Assembly: GCA_013398015.1 (NCBI GenBank)
Contig: VZRR01008004.1
Location: 303,702 to 367,701, forward strand
DNA length: 64,000 bases
Source: Oreocharis arfaki
Lineage: Eukaryota > Chordata > Aves > Passeriformes > Paramythiidae
Reading direction: 5' to 3'
The notes under the pieces are model-generated. The model saw only the letters and a list, made by a program, of their open reading frames with translations. It was not told the DNA's origin and searched no databases. Shown here piece after piece: positions 40,435 to 51,918 of this stretch. The translations under genes and the position numbers were made by a program. Every line of letters starts with the position of its first letter. Position 1 is the stretch's first letter.

Positions 40435-40451
40435 TTTTTTTTTTTTTTTTT
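40435..40451. repeat. Poly-T tract
   Basis: A run of 17 T. No LINE or SINE body with a matching minus-strand tail was recognised beside it. Confidence 0.75.
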
Positions 40452-43400
40452 AATCACCATGAAAAATTCCTTCCTGTTAATCTGATGGATGGATTACAGT
40501 TTGTCCTTGCACGGCCAGGTTGTACTTTCCATCAGAACTGGAGATTCCAACCCTCATTATATCATTTCTGTAATGCAAATGGTTATGTATAGAAGGAGAT
40601 TTAATTAATCCCCTGCTGGTTGGTAGTATACCCTAAAGCAAACATAGTCAGCAAGAGAAAAAAAATTAAAACATGAGTGCATGGTAGCAGGTCACTGACT
40701 GTCAGTGGAATTTCATCATCTGTGAAATATTAACTTATTAACTGAAATGTATTTACTCTTATAGCTGTAAAAATATTTGTCTATTGTCCCAACTGGTATG
40801 ATAGTGAGCTACCTTGCAAGGGAGCCAAGGTCAAAGGCAATCTCAGGAATCATGCTGTCTACTCTGGCAAAAATATGGAACATCCTGTGTGGCGATGGTT
40901 CTCATTTTAATTTGCAAGGACTCCATTTAAGCTGCCATCAGTGCGGGCTCCAGCATCCAACTTTGCCTGTGGGTCTGTGCCATATGTGCAGATCCATATT
41001 CAAGGACAAATTACAAGACTGAGAGAAAGTGACAAATTTGAGTGATGGGTTCCTGTTTTTTCACACTTTTATAACATAACGTATCTGCTGGAACGATGTG
41101 GGTTGCATTGTAGGTCAATGAACAAATAGATTTCCAGACTTTTATTTCCGCTCCATATTGTGTGCACACACCTATGCAAAAAGCTAGCACTCTTCCTGCT
41201 GCCTGAAACGTTCCTGTTTTCAGGTGCAAGTTTCTGTATATAAAAAACCACAACTGAATATATTTTTCAGTATCTAAGTGCTAAATAATATATTTTGCAA
41301 ACAGAAAAATGAGCTTTAAAATGGCTGGTGTTTTTTCCTCTTTTAGCCTCCTTGCTGCCTGTAAAATGAGAATCTAGTCCTATTGTGAAACCACTTCTGT
41401 AGCATGATATGGTGTCCAACCGATTTTACAGCCTCATGATTGAGGTGATGAACTTAAGATAAAAGGAAATATAAGGAACTCTTTTGAAGGCAGATACTTG
41501 AATCAGCTTTTTATAAATTCTGTGATGCTGTATTTCTTTCCCAAGGTTCCTTTTTAACTACTTGTCTGAAAATCTGCTGCTTCTTTTGTCATGTAGAGAT
41601 CAAGTTGCATGTTTAATAATTATGCCTTGAAATGTGGAACTGATACAAAAAATTAACTTTCAGAACAGTCTGTTCTTGTCATTTGGGTACTGCAAGATTT
41701 AATACACTCCTTATTTTTTAGGATCTGTGAAAGTAGTTCGTTATTTCCACTTCTCAAAGTTCTTTGTGAATAATGTGCACCAGTATTTTATAATGTTCTT
41801 ATGCTATTTAGCACTTCATATAAATCAAATGTAGATGTAAGGCTCTGTTTTGAGGGTTATATTATTGACCTAGAGAGCAGGTGGCATGGAGGCTGGCTGG
41901 AGTAATAATGGTGATATAAATATAGCTACTGGCAGCACAAGTGCTCAGGGAGGCAGATGTGCCGTTGGAAGGGGCAGTTTGGAAATCTTGCAGGTTCATG
42001 CGTTGTTCTCATCAGAAGGGTGGTCTTAAATGAAAAATGTCCTTCAGGATAAACTAGCATATTGAAAGCATTACAGCTGCACCCTGTAAATAGTGTTTCA
42101 GACCAAGTAGTCACAGCTCAGCACTCTTTTATTAGTTATCTCACCTCTTAAAATGTGATTTATTTTTTCAGGATACATATGGACTTGTAATGCCAAACTC
42201 CTTTGTGGTGTGAGTGGAAACCAATTAAATCACACCACCTACCTCATAATTTAGTAACTAAAACATTTAATCTCTACTATAAATGATACTATATACGATT
42301 TTGAGTAGACTTTAACCTTTATAGGGTGCTTGTGAAATGCTGTTAGACTTTTCTCTTACATTTTTCATAATTATTGAATCGCTGTTTTTGTAGGGGTACT
42401 TCATACATCTGAAACCACCCTGTCATTTTAAGATACAAACTCTCAGTTGGTTCCATTGCACGCATTGAAATGTTGAGCTGTCTTAAGACCCAGTTGAGTC
42501 TTGACCCCATGAGTGTTTCCCCATCTCTGGGAGGTATTTTCATTGTCCACTCGATCTCCTGGAGACGTGCAGTGTTCTCCTGGTAGTGGGCATCCTCAGA
42601 TAGGAAATAGCAGTTGTCTGTGGTCTGCTCCCTCCTTCCTTCCATCTCCAGGTGTTTTCTGTCTTGGATGTGACTTCACACACAAACTCTCTGCTGATTT
42701 GGGAAAAGCAAATCTTGTAATTACACTGCTCATGGCTGTGTGATGTCCAGCTCTGGTGTTTTTGCCTTGGCTCCATCATTTATGGTCTGTTTTGAGGCAT
42801 TATAGGGGCTGTTACCAGCTTTGGAGAGGCAGAAAAGGGCAAAGAGCTGGGAGGGTGCATTGTCATTTCTCCAGAGGACAGGGAAAGTGCTGCAGAGGCC
42901 AGGATGTGGTGCGCTGTGTGGCTGTTAGGGTTTGTGAAGGGGATTTTAAGACTAACATGGAATGAGGCATAGTGGAACAACAGGTATAAAAATTGATTGT
43001 TTTGATTGTGCTCTTTGTTGTCTAGACCACAGTGGTATTAAATGTGAACTACTGCCTATTGATTCCACAGCTGCACTGTGTTTGTCAAGGTGGAGGTGCA
43101 GAATGAAGACAATTCCTACACGGATAGGATAATATTTCAATTGCATTGAGATGTCATCTGCTAGGACTTTATTCCTTCCTTATTTGGAAACTCAGTTTCC
43201 AAGGGATGCTTTCAGGAACAAAGCCCCAGGCAGTCCTCCTTCTAACCTTGCATGCATTTAAACCTGAATTACCTACATTATAGGAAGTATTAAAGGTCAT
43301 ATTGTTTGAGTAAAACAAGTGTTCCGTAAAGGAAAGGATTTGTCCATTCCTGTTCGTGGACCATGTTTTTTGTGATGTATGTCTGGCAATTATAAGTCAC

Positions 43401-44131
43401 AATTACCAGAGCTGTGCTGCTGCAAGGGAGTGTTCTCTCTTTAAATGACTTTTCAGCTCTAATGACTAGAGCAAAGCTTGTAAAAATGAACCCTGAAAGT
43501 TCAAAAACGAGAAGGTAGTTAGAGAGATTTAAAGGTTACCGTTTTGCTTCTTCATCCAGTACCATGAAATTCTGGAGTTTTGTACATACATTCTAAAAAT
43601 TTCTGGGGCTGACTGTGTTGGAATAAACAGAAATATGTCATTTGAATAGAGAAAGTGCCTTCTGCCAAGAGGTGCCATCTTCTTTTAAAAGCATGAATTA
43701 AATACAGCTGCTCATAGGATGAAAGAGATGTATATGCATGTCTTAAGTAGCAGTACCTACACAAGCAGAATAATATATAATACCTGTATCTTACCTGTTG
43801 TTTTATTCATTTTCAGTGGCAAAAAGCTGTCCTTGCTACGTAGGCTTCACAGTTGGAAACTAATTCTTTCTAACAAATGAGAGTGGAAGAAGTACCTTTT
43901 TTAGAATATAAACCACACAACCTGTTATAGATGCTAATGATTTATTATCTTACGCACTTGAAGTGTTTTGATTAAATCTTGACAAGTTTGTCTGACGACA
44001 GGAATTTATTTCTCGATGCTGTAAGCTGTCAGCCTTGCGATAATTCACACATGGAATTTGCTCTGTTAAACTGTAATGAAATTTCAAATTACGGAGAACT
44101 CATACTTGAAAAGAATAACAGCCTGTAAAAG

Positions 44132-44148
44132 TTATTTATTTATTTATT
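44132..44148. repeat. (TTTA)n simple repeat
   Basis: Four ttta units in AT-rich intron, about 270 bases before the CpG island. Confidence 0.8.
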
Positions 44149-44334
44149 AGTTTTTAGTGACTGTAACTTTTTTGGTATCTTTGAAAAACTTTAAGCCAAA
44201 TCCCACGTGTTACTGATCAGACCAGTCACGGCCTGTCAGTAACATTGTTAGTCATGTCAGTCAGCAGAAACACTGTAGCTAACGATGGGAAAGAGATTAC
44301 CAGATTTCGTGGATTTAGTATTTTTTCATATTGA

Positions 44335-44400
44335 TTTTTTTTTTTTTTTAATATTCGGTGAGAACACTGGTTTTTCTTTTTTTTTGTTTGTTTGTTTTTT
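44335..44400. repeat. T-rich low-complexity tract with (TTTG)n
   Basis: Two T runs (44335-44349 and 44371-44385) and three tttg units directly border the CpG island on its left, marking an abrupt composition change. Confidence 0.75.
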
Positions 44401-44404
44401 CCGT

Positions 44405-44740
44405 AAAGGGGATGAGAAACGCATCAGTACCCTGGCAGCCCCTTGGTATTGGCTATGCCGGTGCTTACTGGGCTCAGCCGAGGCGAAGCAGCCGGGAATG
44501 AGCACAGCCCGCCCGAGGTCCCGCCCGTGCCGATGTTTGAAGGATAAAACCCCAGGATCGGGGGCCGCGGCTTCCACCTGGCGGTGTCCGGCGGGAGCGC
44601 AGCCCCCGGAGCCGGGCGGGGCCGGGCATTGCGGAGCCGGCGCTGGGCAGTGCCGGGGGATGCCCCTGGGCTATCGACTGCAGTAAAAACCGCAGAATCC
44701 TCTGTCTGCCTTTGCTTGTGCTGCTGAAACGCGAAATGCT
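44405..44740 (+). promoter_or_regulatory. CpG island just upstream of the shared exon
   Basis: This sharply bounded GC- and CpG-rich block sits in AT-rich intron, 530-870 bases before the exon at 45274. It has a perfect GC box GGGCGGGGCC at 44614-44623, an inverted CCAAT (ATTGGCTA) at 44448-44455 and a TATA-like GATAAAAC at 44543-44550. A reasonable donor (TGAG|GTATGT) lies at 44960. This is the signature of an alternative promoter, perhaps with an untranslated exon spliced to 45274. Strand is inferred from the host gene. Confidence 0.55.
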
Positions 44741-45273
44741 GCTGAGAAGTGGGAGCAGTGTTTGGCCTCGGATTTTCTGTGATAATACATAGCACAACTA
44801 ATGTGTATGTTCAAAAAGAAACCCCAAATCGCCCCCCGCAAAAATCCACTCTAATTGCATTAATTCTTTCTTTTGGTGAGAGTGTGAGACCATACCACAG
44901 CAGCTGCAGGCACACCACGTTCCACACTTCTGGAAGTGGTTCGGTCTGATGCTGATGAGGTATGTAGGACAGAATTAATTACTGCCTTATCTGTGCTGAG
45001 GCTTGAATTTCAAAGTTATGTTTGCTCTGTTGAGTGCTTACGATTTTTTGACTACAAAGGCAATGATTATTTAGGCAAAATGAGCAACTTTTGTACCCCA
45101 GACTGTGCATTGTGAATGTGCAGCAGCAGTGCTGTGCAGTTCTACACTGAGCATGCGCTGGGAAATGGCCAGCTCTTTATTCATTCCACCTCAGTAATTT
45201 GTTGATAAATAAATTAGTAATATATAGTAAAAAGTAATATTAACTCACGGTTTTCATTCTTGTTTTTTTCCAG

Positions 45274-45305
45274 AAAGAGCTCAGTCTCCCCAGAAGAGGA
45301 AGCTT
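45274..45305 (+). CDS. MAST4: MAST4 shared N-terminal exon (KELSLPRRGS)
   Basis: A 32-base exon reads KELSLPRRGS plus the first two bases (TT) of the next codon, so it starts in phase 0 and ends in phase 2. The acceptor is excellent: a pyrimidine tract at 45251-45270 followed by CAG, with a branch-like ctcac about 25 bases upstream. The donor is CTT|GTAAGTAT. MAST2 and MAST4 carry KELSLPRRGSF followed by CRTSNRKS, whereas MAST3 has GRG at this point, so the GS(F) reading supports MAST4. The exon would be used both by the long isoform and by the short isoform starting at 14554. RRGS followed by a hydrophobic residue fits a PKA-type basophilic phosphorylation site; that is inference from the motif only. 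The next coding exon is not in the window. Confidence 0.87.
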
Positions 45306-48300
45306 GTAAGTATAATTATTCTTTATTCATCCCTTGGTTTGTTTTGAACATATATAGCTGTTCAGTTGTGGAAGTAATTTAGATGGGCAGATGCTCTGTT
45401 TTCTCTGTTAGCATTTTCAAGAATCTGTCATGGGCTTGGAAACGGCTAGCTTGGATTTCTCTGAGACTGAAGCCTCTGTTCATTTCCTTAAGTGTAGTAG
45501 GAAAAGCAGTGGTAGTGTAAGCTTACTTCTAATTACCAGCTGGAGCTGATCCTGGTCTGGAAGTCGCCGCAGTGTTGAGTGTTGCCACTGTGACATCGCT
45601 GAAGTGACTCCAGAGAAGTCACTGATTATTTATGCAATATGGCCAGCCTTGATCACTGCTCTTCAAACAATCTGTTGACAGAAGTCTGAGCACACAGCTC
45701 CTGGGCCACACAGGTCAGGTGTTTGTGGAGCAGGCAGCCTGATAGAGGTATCTCAATGAAGTAGTGCATATCAGGAAAAGTAGGCTTTTAAAACTGTGAT
45801 TTGAACAAACAGGAATTTTTAAAAATGCATTATGATGCTTAAAAAATTTTAGTGAACTAACTTGTGTTTCAGTGGTATTATTAGAGCTTAGCTTCTGCTA
45901 TGCTTACAGATTTATGGTGGAAGAAATTGCATTATTGATTGCATTACATAAAAGAGAAAGCTTTTGTAATGCCTGCTATTGCATTATGATTTAAAATTGT
46001 TTCCCAAAGCTTGTGGACTACAGACATGAAGCTCACAAAAGCTTATAACCTTTCTTCCTCAGGTTTCTGGTTCTAATGAGAAATGATTTTCAGTTCTTTC
46101 AATGTAAGCTATCCCCTTTGTAAAAGAAACAGTGTTTGGAAAATGCTGTGTAGAGCCAGTGATTCAGGGCTGAACAATACAGAGGATCAAAAGGTCTTTT
46201 TTTGAAAGTGGGGCATGACCAGACCTTTTTGTTTAGTTCATATGACAATGATAAACCAGTCAGGGAGTTATTTAAAGAACATGAAGCACTGACTGGTTTT
46301 GGGTTTTTTTTAACCAGTATGCCTCAAAGGCTGGCTTAACGAGATTTGAGAGATTTCTAAGACAGGTGGTGTTCATCATTTGAAGATTATGAAGGTTCTT
46401 TGATCAGATAGTGGAGCAGTGAGTTGCCAGCAAGTCTTTTGTTTAATGTAACTTAGATATTTTTGCGCAAAACTTTTGGAATTGAAATTGAGGATGCCGG
46501 AGATATTCCAGCTCATTCCAGCATGGAGGTGGGTATGACACAAGACTACTCATGTATTTTCATTTGAGGTATCTGAGATACAAATGAAGCTTCAAATGTG
46601 TAGTGTTTTAGTTACTGGTAACTAAACCAAGTGACTGAATATTTTTTTTCTGTATTACTTAACTCCTGCAATTTTCATTACTTCACTTTAGTTTTCTTCC
46701 ACGAGTGAGTGCCTTTTAAGCTGTCATTGTGTGAAGAAATTTAGCAACCTGTGTCAAGAAGATCCAGGCCATAAATTTTAAGCACAAGGTTGCAGCTATT
46801 AGTGAGACTAAAAATCTATGAAGAATTGAAATGTCTTACTTGCTCGTGTTATCTAGCTGATTACTTGATGGTGGTTTCTGGAATTACAGATTCTATAGTC
46901 AAGTCAAGTACCAGGCATAGTTAAGAGCCAAATGAAATCTTGTTGTTTGAGAAGTTTAACTGTTCATGAAGTCAGTAGCGCATTGTGGCTGATGTAGAGC
47001 TGTGTTGATGCTGCACTATGAAATGTATGGGCTCACTGAAAAGGGTCTTGTGGAGGTTGATCTACATGATTATGCATATCCCAATATTGGAGTGCTTACT
47101 TGATTAAAAAAAAATCCTCTTAGTTTTTGAATTAGCAATTAGAGAAATTTGTATCAAGGGAATAATTATAATATATGCATTTAAATAAGGTCAAAATACA
47201 CATATACTATGTATAAATTTATTCAACCATTCTGTCAGAAAGAATGGCATTAACCACTATATGCAGTTCTCAGTTCTTCTGGAGGCTTTCCCTCTGCTCC
47301 AATCAACAGGGAAGCTTACAAGCAAAAATACATTCTGAAAATAAAATTTATTCTGAAAAGCTGCTGTTGTGCTGTGTCTGATGAGTAGGGATAGTTATAG
47401 GTGTGGCCATGTCGTGGTTCACTGTCAGTCACTGACTTTTGTTCACCGACAGAAGCAGAAGCAGGAATGGACAGGAGGATGAAATACCTGGCTTGGAGCC
47501 AGGAACCCTCAAGAGGTGCCTCCATTTTCTGCACAAACTCCAGCCTTTATAGCAGTTCAGTAGCAATTGTATTATATACAAACATCAGCCACTCAGCATT
47601 TTTTTGTGTGCTAGTCTAGAGGTTGGGGTGCACTTACTACTGTAAAAAATTACATTTAGGGAGGGAGTAATTATTTTCCAGCCTGCCAGTAGCAGAATGA
47701 GGACTTGACTGTGGCTGCTGGTTTGGTGATTGCTTTGCTGGATTGTTGAGTTAGAAAGGTTTTAGCCTGTGGATTAGCTTGGGTCTTTGTCATTGCCAAA
47801 TGGAAAATGATGAGCTATTCCTGACAATGCTTCTAAACTTTTTCTTTGTTTGCTTCTCAGTGCTTCATATTTCCTGGGTCAGTATGAGTAATCTCTATTT
47901 TATTGCAGGAACTGATTATAGGCAGAGACAACAACAGTTGCAGTGCTTGTTTGTGCTAAGGAAAAGGGGTGGAGTTACGTCTCACTGTATTTGTCAGGAG
48001 ACCATGAGAAATTTAGGTGAGAAACCTCACCTAAAGAAGGTCTTGGGTGGAAGCTGAAGAGAATGAATGGTGGGATGGAGCCTATGAAGTCTGTTGATGG
48101 GTGTTGATGACTGTTTCCGTATTAGCAGAAGGAAACACAGGCACACTGTAGAGGATGGCTTTGCACTTGGATATCTTTCAATCTTAATTTTGAAATAATC
48201 AGCACAGAGTGAGCAGACATGTAAAACAGATGGGGGAATTGTGTGCGGGGTGACATTAAGAGAAATGCCTGATAATTTAGGTCCCATTTTGTTGTTAATG

Positions 48301-51224
48301 TGCCTAAAGTGTTTGTGTTTCTGTAGGGGGTTATGTTTAATGCACTAACGGAAATGATATTCAGCTGAGTTGTAGGCTGCTAAGAGATTGAATAGGTAGA
48401 GAACAGGAATAAGTAGTTATATTTTGTCTCTGGTGTGGTTCAATAATCAGAGTTCAAAGTTTTCCTTTAATGAGTTATGCATATAAATGTATTGGTTATG
48501 CTTTGTTCACAAAAGAAATAATTACCATTCATGAATATTTTCTTTAGTTTCAAATAGCGAACGTGGAGTGATAGACTCAAACTTTGATCTCCAGCCTATT
48601 AGTCGAAGTGGTTTAATTATTTTCAGCCATTATCCTGTTCTGTTCTCTGCACAGAGATCAGTTTTTGTATTGTTGGCTGCAGCTTTCACATGGTTTTGAT
48701 GTGCACCTGCACATGAATCACACTAGAGATGCTCCACACTTGAAAGGACAAAGGTGGGGACTCTGCAGCAGGAGCATCCCCTGGTGAAGCACTTCTGTGT
48801 GTTCACATGTTTAAGAGCAGTTCAGCACCCAGAAGATCAGGCTGAAAACTGCATTTCGTTGTGGCTGCAGGATGCACAGTACCAGCCTGGAGCTCACTAT
48901 TGCTTCTGGTTGCCTCCTTGGCTGATCAGTAGTCACTAAATCCAGCTGGGGTTGCCCTTGAGCCATCTGGTTTCTTGTTCAGTACCCCAATAATGACAAA
49001 TTAATAATAAATTCAGTTCTTTATAGCATAGTTCTTTATAGCCTGTTCAGGCTTTTTAATGAAAAATACGGGTTTATATTTGAAATCCTCATGGTTCTAA
49101 GGCAGGGTTAATGGTGTGGGTTGCTGTAATTGTTATGATATCTAAATATAAAATTTTCTAAAAAGAAAATATGGTTTTCCCATATGATATCCAAATTTGA
49201 AAAGAGCAATTTCCTCAGCAAACAACATTTGCTAAACCAGTTTCTAACTTCAGCTGTAAGTTTTTTTGGTTAATTATTTCCTGCTATCAACCATCTGTAT
49301 CAAATATACTTTTAAAGTCTGTATACAAATGGAAAAAGAAAATGGAGGCATAAGAAACATGAAAAAATAATTTTAATCCAGAATATATCCGGTAAAAATA
49401 CACATTTATGTGAGCCAAATATTGCAGACTGCTGTTTTGATGGTCATTGGTGCTGGTAAAGAGTAGTATTTACCTGAAGTTTTTATGTCTATCTCTGAAA
49501 TATGTTAAGCAACATAAAAGTGTTTGCTAAAGATATGTGCAAGCCTTTTATGGTGGTATTTATTCCTTCTAATCACTTTTTAAGGCAGCTTATATCCCCT
49601 GTGGGAGTTGTTTTCTCTCATTCTCTTCCTCCTTCTCTGCACTACCATTCTACTTATAAACCTCTGAAGATTCTTAGTTTCTGCTGCCCTAGACATTTCT
49701 GAGGGGGTTTCATTAAACAAGTCTTCATCATAATTTGTTAAACTTACCCCCAGCTTCCTGACAGTAAAATAACACACAAGCACACCAAAGAATTTCTTTG
49801 GCGGGATGTGCTGAACCACTCGTATTCTTTTTGATGTTTAGATGTTGGAAACAATAAGTTTGATGGCAGGAAAGAAAATTTCTGGCCTTTGGTGCTGGTT
49901 TATGTCTTCGTGCTGCCATGCTCAGGTGCTATGGGAATTTCCTCTGTATCTGCAGAGAAATGGAGTTTATAATTCAGTTTCTGCTCGTCTTGGCGGGTGA
50001 GTGTTTCTGCTGGTGATGGATCGATGCTGTTTCCCTGCTAGGAGCAAGTGCCGTTGTCCCAAGAGTGGAAAAGCCAAAGTGCAGGAAGTGGATGAAAAAT
50101 GGTTCTGAAAAGGAGTAGGGAATTTTGCTGCTTTTGCACTCTGTTCTGATTTGGATCTGGAAATAAAGTAAGAAATAATGCCTCCAGTGAATGCGTTCTG
50201 CTTGTGGTGCTTTATATAGATGGGGATAGAAAGAGGTGCTCTTTTCTGACCACCCCATCCTTCCCTGAGTGTGTAGAAGCAGCTCACAAGCAGTAGGTCA
50301 AAAATAACCTGCTGCTCTTAAGCTGATCCATGGGGCTGGTTCTGGAGGTGGAACGTGCCCAATTATTCTTACAGGGCTCTACAGCAGTGCTGCTATTCAT
50401 GTATTAGGCTTTAAAAACAATTTGAAAGCATTATTTCTCTAAAAGAAGTGATTTGGTGAATCAGGAGTATTTCAGTGTTCTGTATAGACTGTAACCTCAG
50501 AGACAAAGAATTTATGGAGGTTTTCATCAAGGATTTAAAAGTGGAAAAAGTACTTTGCAGAGTTTTTATTGTCAAGTTTCCACTACTTAATCCAGGCTCT
50601 CATTTAATAAGCACAATAGAATTATATGTACCATACCAAATTTGTAGTTTTTGTTGCTTGCTATGCTGTCTTACTCCAGAGGCACAGTGTGGGGATCAGG
50701 GGCTCTGGCTGTGTAAGGAGCAGCCACCCTGGCCCTTCCTCCTGATCCTGGCACTCTCTTCTCCTGGCTGTTGAGAGATTGGGATTTTGTAGTGTGGGGC
50801 TGTGATTGGAATCATGGAAGGGGTCTCAAGACAGCAGTTGTCTCGTGGAATTTGACTTGGTTGATGAATATTTGTGAATGGCAGCCTAAATACAGCCTTT
50901 AGCACTTTAAAGCCTTTTAAACATATGTATGGAATTTTTTTTTGGGAAGTGACATTCTTACGAATAGACATTTAAAAAGTGTTGGACCTAGTTTGGGGCA
51001 GTTATATTAATAGCACAAAACTGATTTTGAGCTGATTGCTGTTTGCAAGCAGAACTGCCAGACTTTGGCAGCGTGAGGGGAACTTTGCCTCCTAGTGAAG
51101 GTGCTCCCCCTTCCTCCCCTCCAGCACCCGGCTCCCCAGCCTGCCGCTCTGTTCTCAGTGCTGGAATCCGTAAAGTTTGTGGCTGGAACACAGCTTGGGA
51201 GTTACGGGAAGTTGTTTTAAGATG

Positions 51225-51620
51225 CGAGTTGTGCGTGTAGTTGAGGGGATTGATTTCTGAACGAGGGCTGGTTCACGTGTCCCCGCCGGCCGGGAGCAGC
51301 TGCTCCTCGCACACCACTGAGGGCTCTGCCAGGCTTTGGGTGGGAGCGCTGCCTCTGTTCCTGTCGCCGTGCGAGCTTCCAAGCTGCTCCGTCAGATTCC
51401 TGCCAGAATCCTTTCAAGTGTGCCATCGCCGCCTTTGGGTTGGTGAGGAGGGCTCCTGGAAGCCCGGGAGTTGGTGGCTGGTTCGCGGCGTGCTCGGCCG
51501 GAGCGTGGCAGGACCATGCTGCTGGCGGTGTGACAGGTCAGACGGCCCCTCTGTGCCCTGCGCTTGTCGGCACCTTCCTTTCCTTCTGGTGGGCTCCGTT
51601 CCCTTTCGCCGGATGCTGTG
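51225..51620 (+). promoter_or_regulatory. Intronic CpG-rich block, candidate alternative promoter
   Basis: CpG is frequent here and scarce on both sides. The reading frames open across it are GC-driven and resemble no known protein. It is followed by TATAAATA at 51663-51670 and the candidate exon ending at 51918. It may be a promoter of a shorter MAST4 transcript, of an intronic noncoding RNA, or an unmethylated enhancer. Confidence 0.45.
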
Positions 51621-51868
51621 AATAGGCTCGCAGAAGATTTTATAATCTGAATTTTTCTTTTTTATAAATAATTAGGTTTTTGACACGAGCTGTGTGATTA
51701 ATCTGGGCCGTTACTGAATTCCCAAGGTCTCTCTGACACTGGGGGTATATGAAGAGCTTGGAATTGCACTGATTGTTCTGTGCTCTGCGTTGGAGTGATA
51801 ACAGTGGCCTCTCCTTCCCAGCTCTAAGCCTCTTATGCTGGGAAGAGGCATATCAGTGTATCAGCACA

Positions 51869-51918
51869 ATGATGAAGCGGAGGAAGCAGAGGCTTGGAGC
51901 CCCATCTCTGCGGATCCA
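51869..51918 (+). CDS. Possible alternative first coding exon (speculative)
   Basis: ATGATG at 51869 opens a frame reading MMKRRKQRLGAPSLRI and ends in phase 2 at the donor CCA|GTAAGG (GT at 51919). Phase 2 is the phase at which the shared exon 45274-45305 ends, so the same downstream exon could be joined in frame. The preceding in-frame stop is at 51770-51772. A TATAAATA at 51663-51670 would give a start near 51695 and a 5' leader of about 170 bases. An acceptor-like ctccttcccag ending at 51821 is an alternative left edge. I do not recognise the peptide, and chance agreement of phase is one in three. Confidence 0.25.

Larger units (their letters stand above)
31530..44280. other. Intronic DNA with no recognised gene
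   Basis: AT-rich and T-skewed. It contains the direct repeat at 32649-32697, the TA/CA tract at 39124-39149 and a T run at 40435-40451. A GC-richer stretch at 38760-38960 has few CpGs and no known element or exon. Confidence 0.5.
14593..45273 (+). other. MAST4: MAST4 intron between the two coding exons
   Basis: This intron is bounded by the donor at 14593 and the acceptor ending at 45273. It is AT-rich, and on the + strand T and G outnumber A and C by eye over most of its length, which fits transcription from left to right. It holds a CR1 3' relic (16550-16865), a CR1 reverse-transcriptase relic (25415-25985), a probable CR1 ORF1 relic (30870-31215), an A-rich patch (27120-29110), simple repeats and a CpG island near its right end. 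No further exon of the family was recognised. Confidence 0.8.

Noticed and set aside
42343..42779. Overlapping minus-strand frames of 100 and 79 codons
   Set aside because: No motif of a known protein or retroelement could be identified, so no pseudogene claim is made.
44285..44686. 133-codon open frame through the CpG island
   Set aside because: It is kept open by GC-rich sequence with few stop codons; the product is Ala/Gly/Pro/Arg-rich with no domain. It is better read as a promoter island.
51241..51621. 126-codon open frame in the CpG block
   Set aside because: No recognisable protein; it arises from the GC-rich composition, and no splice-supported exon matches it.
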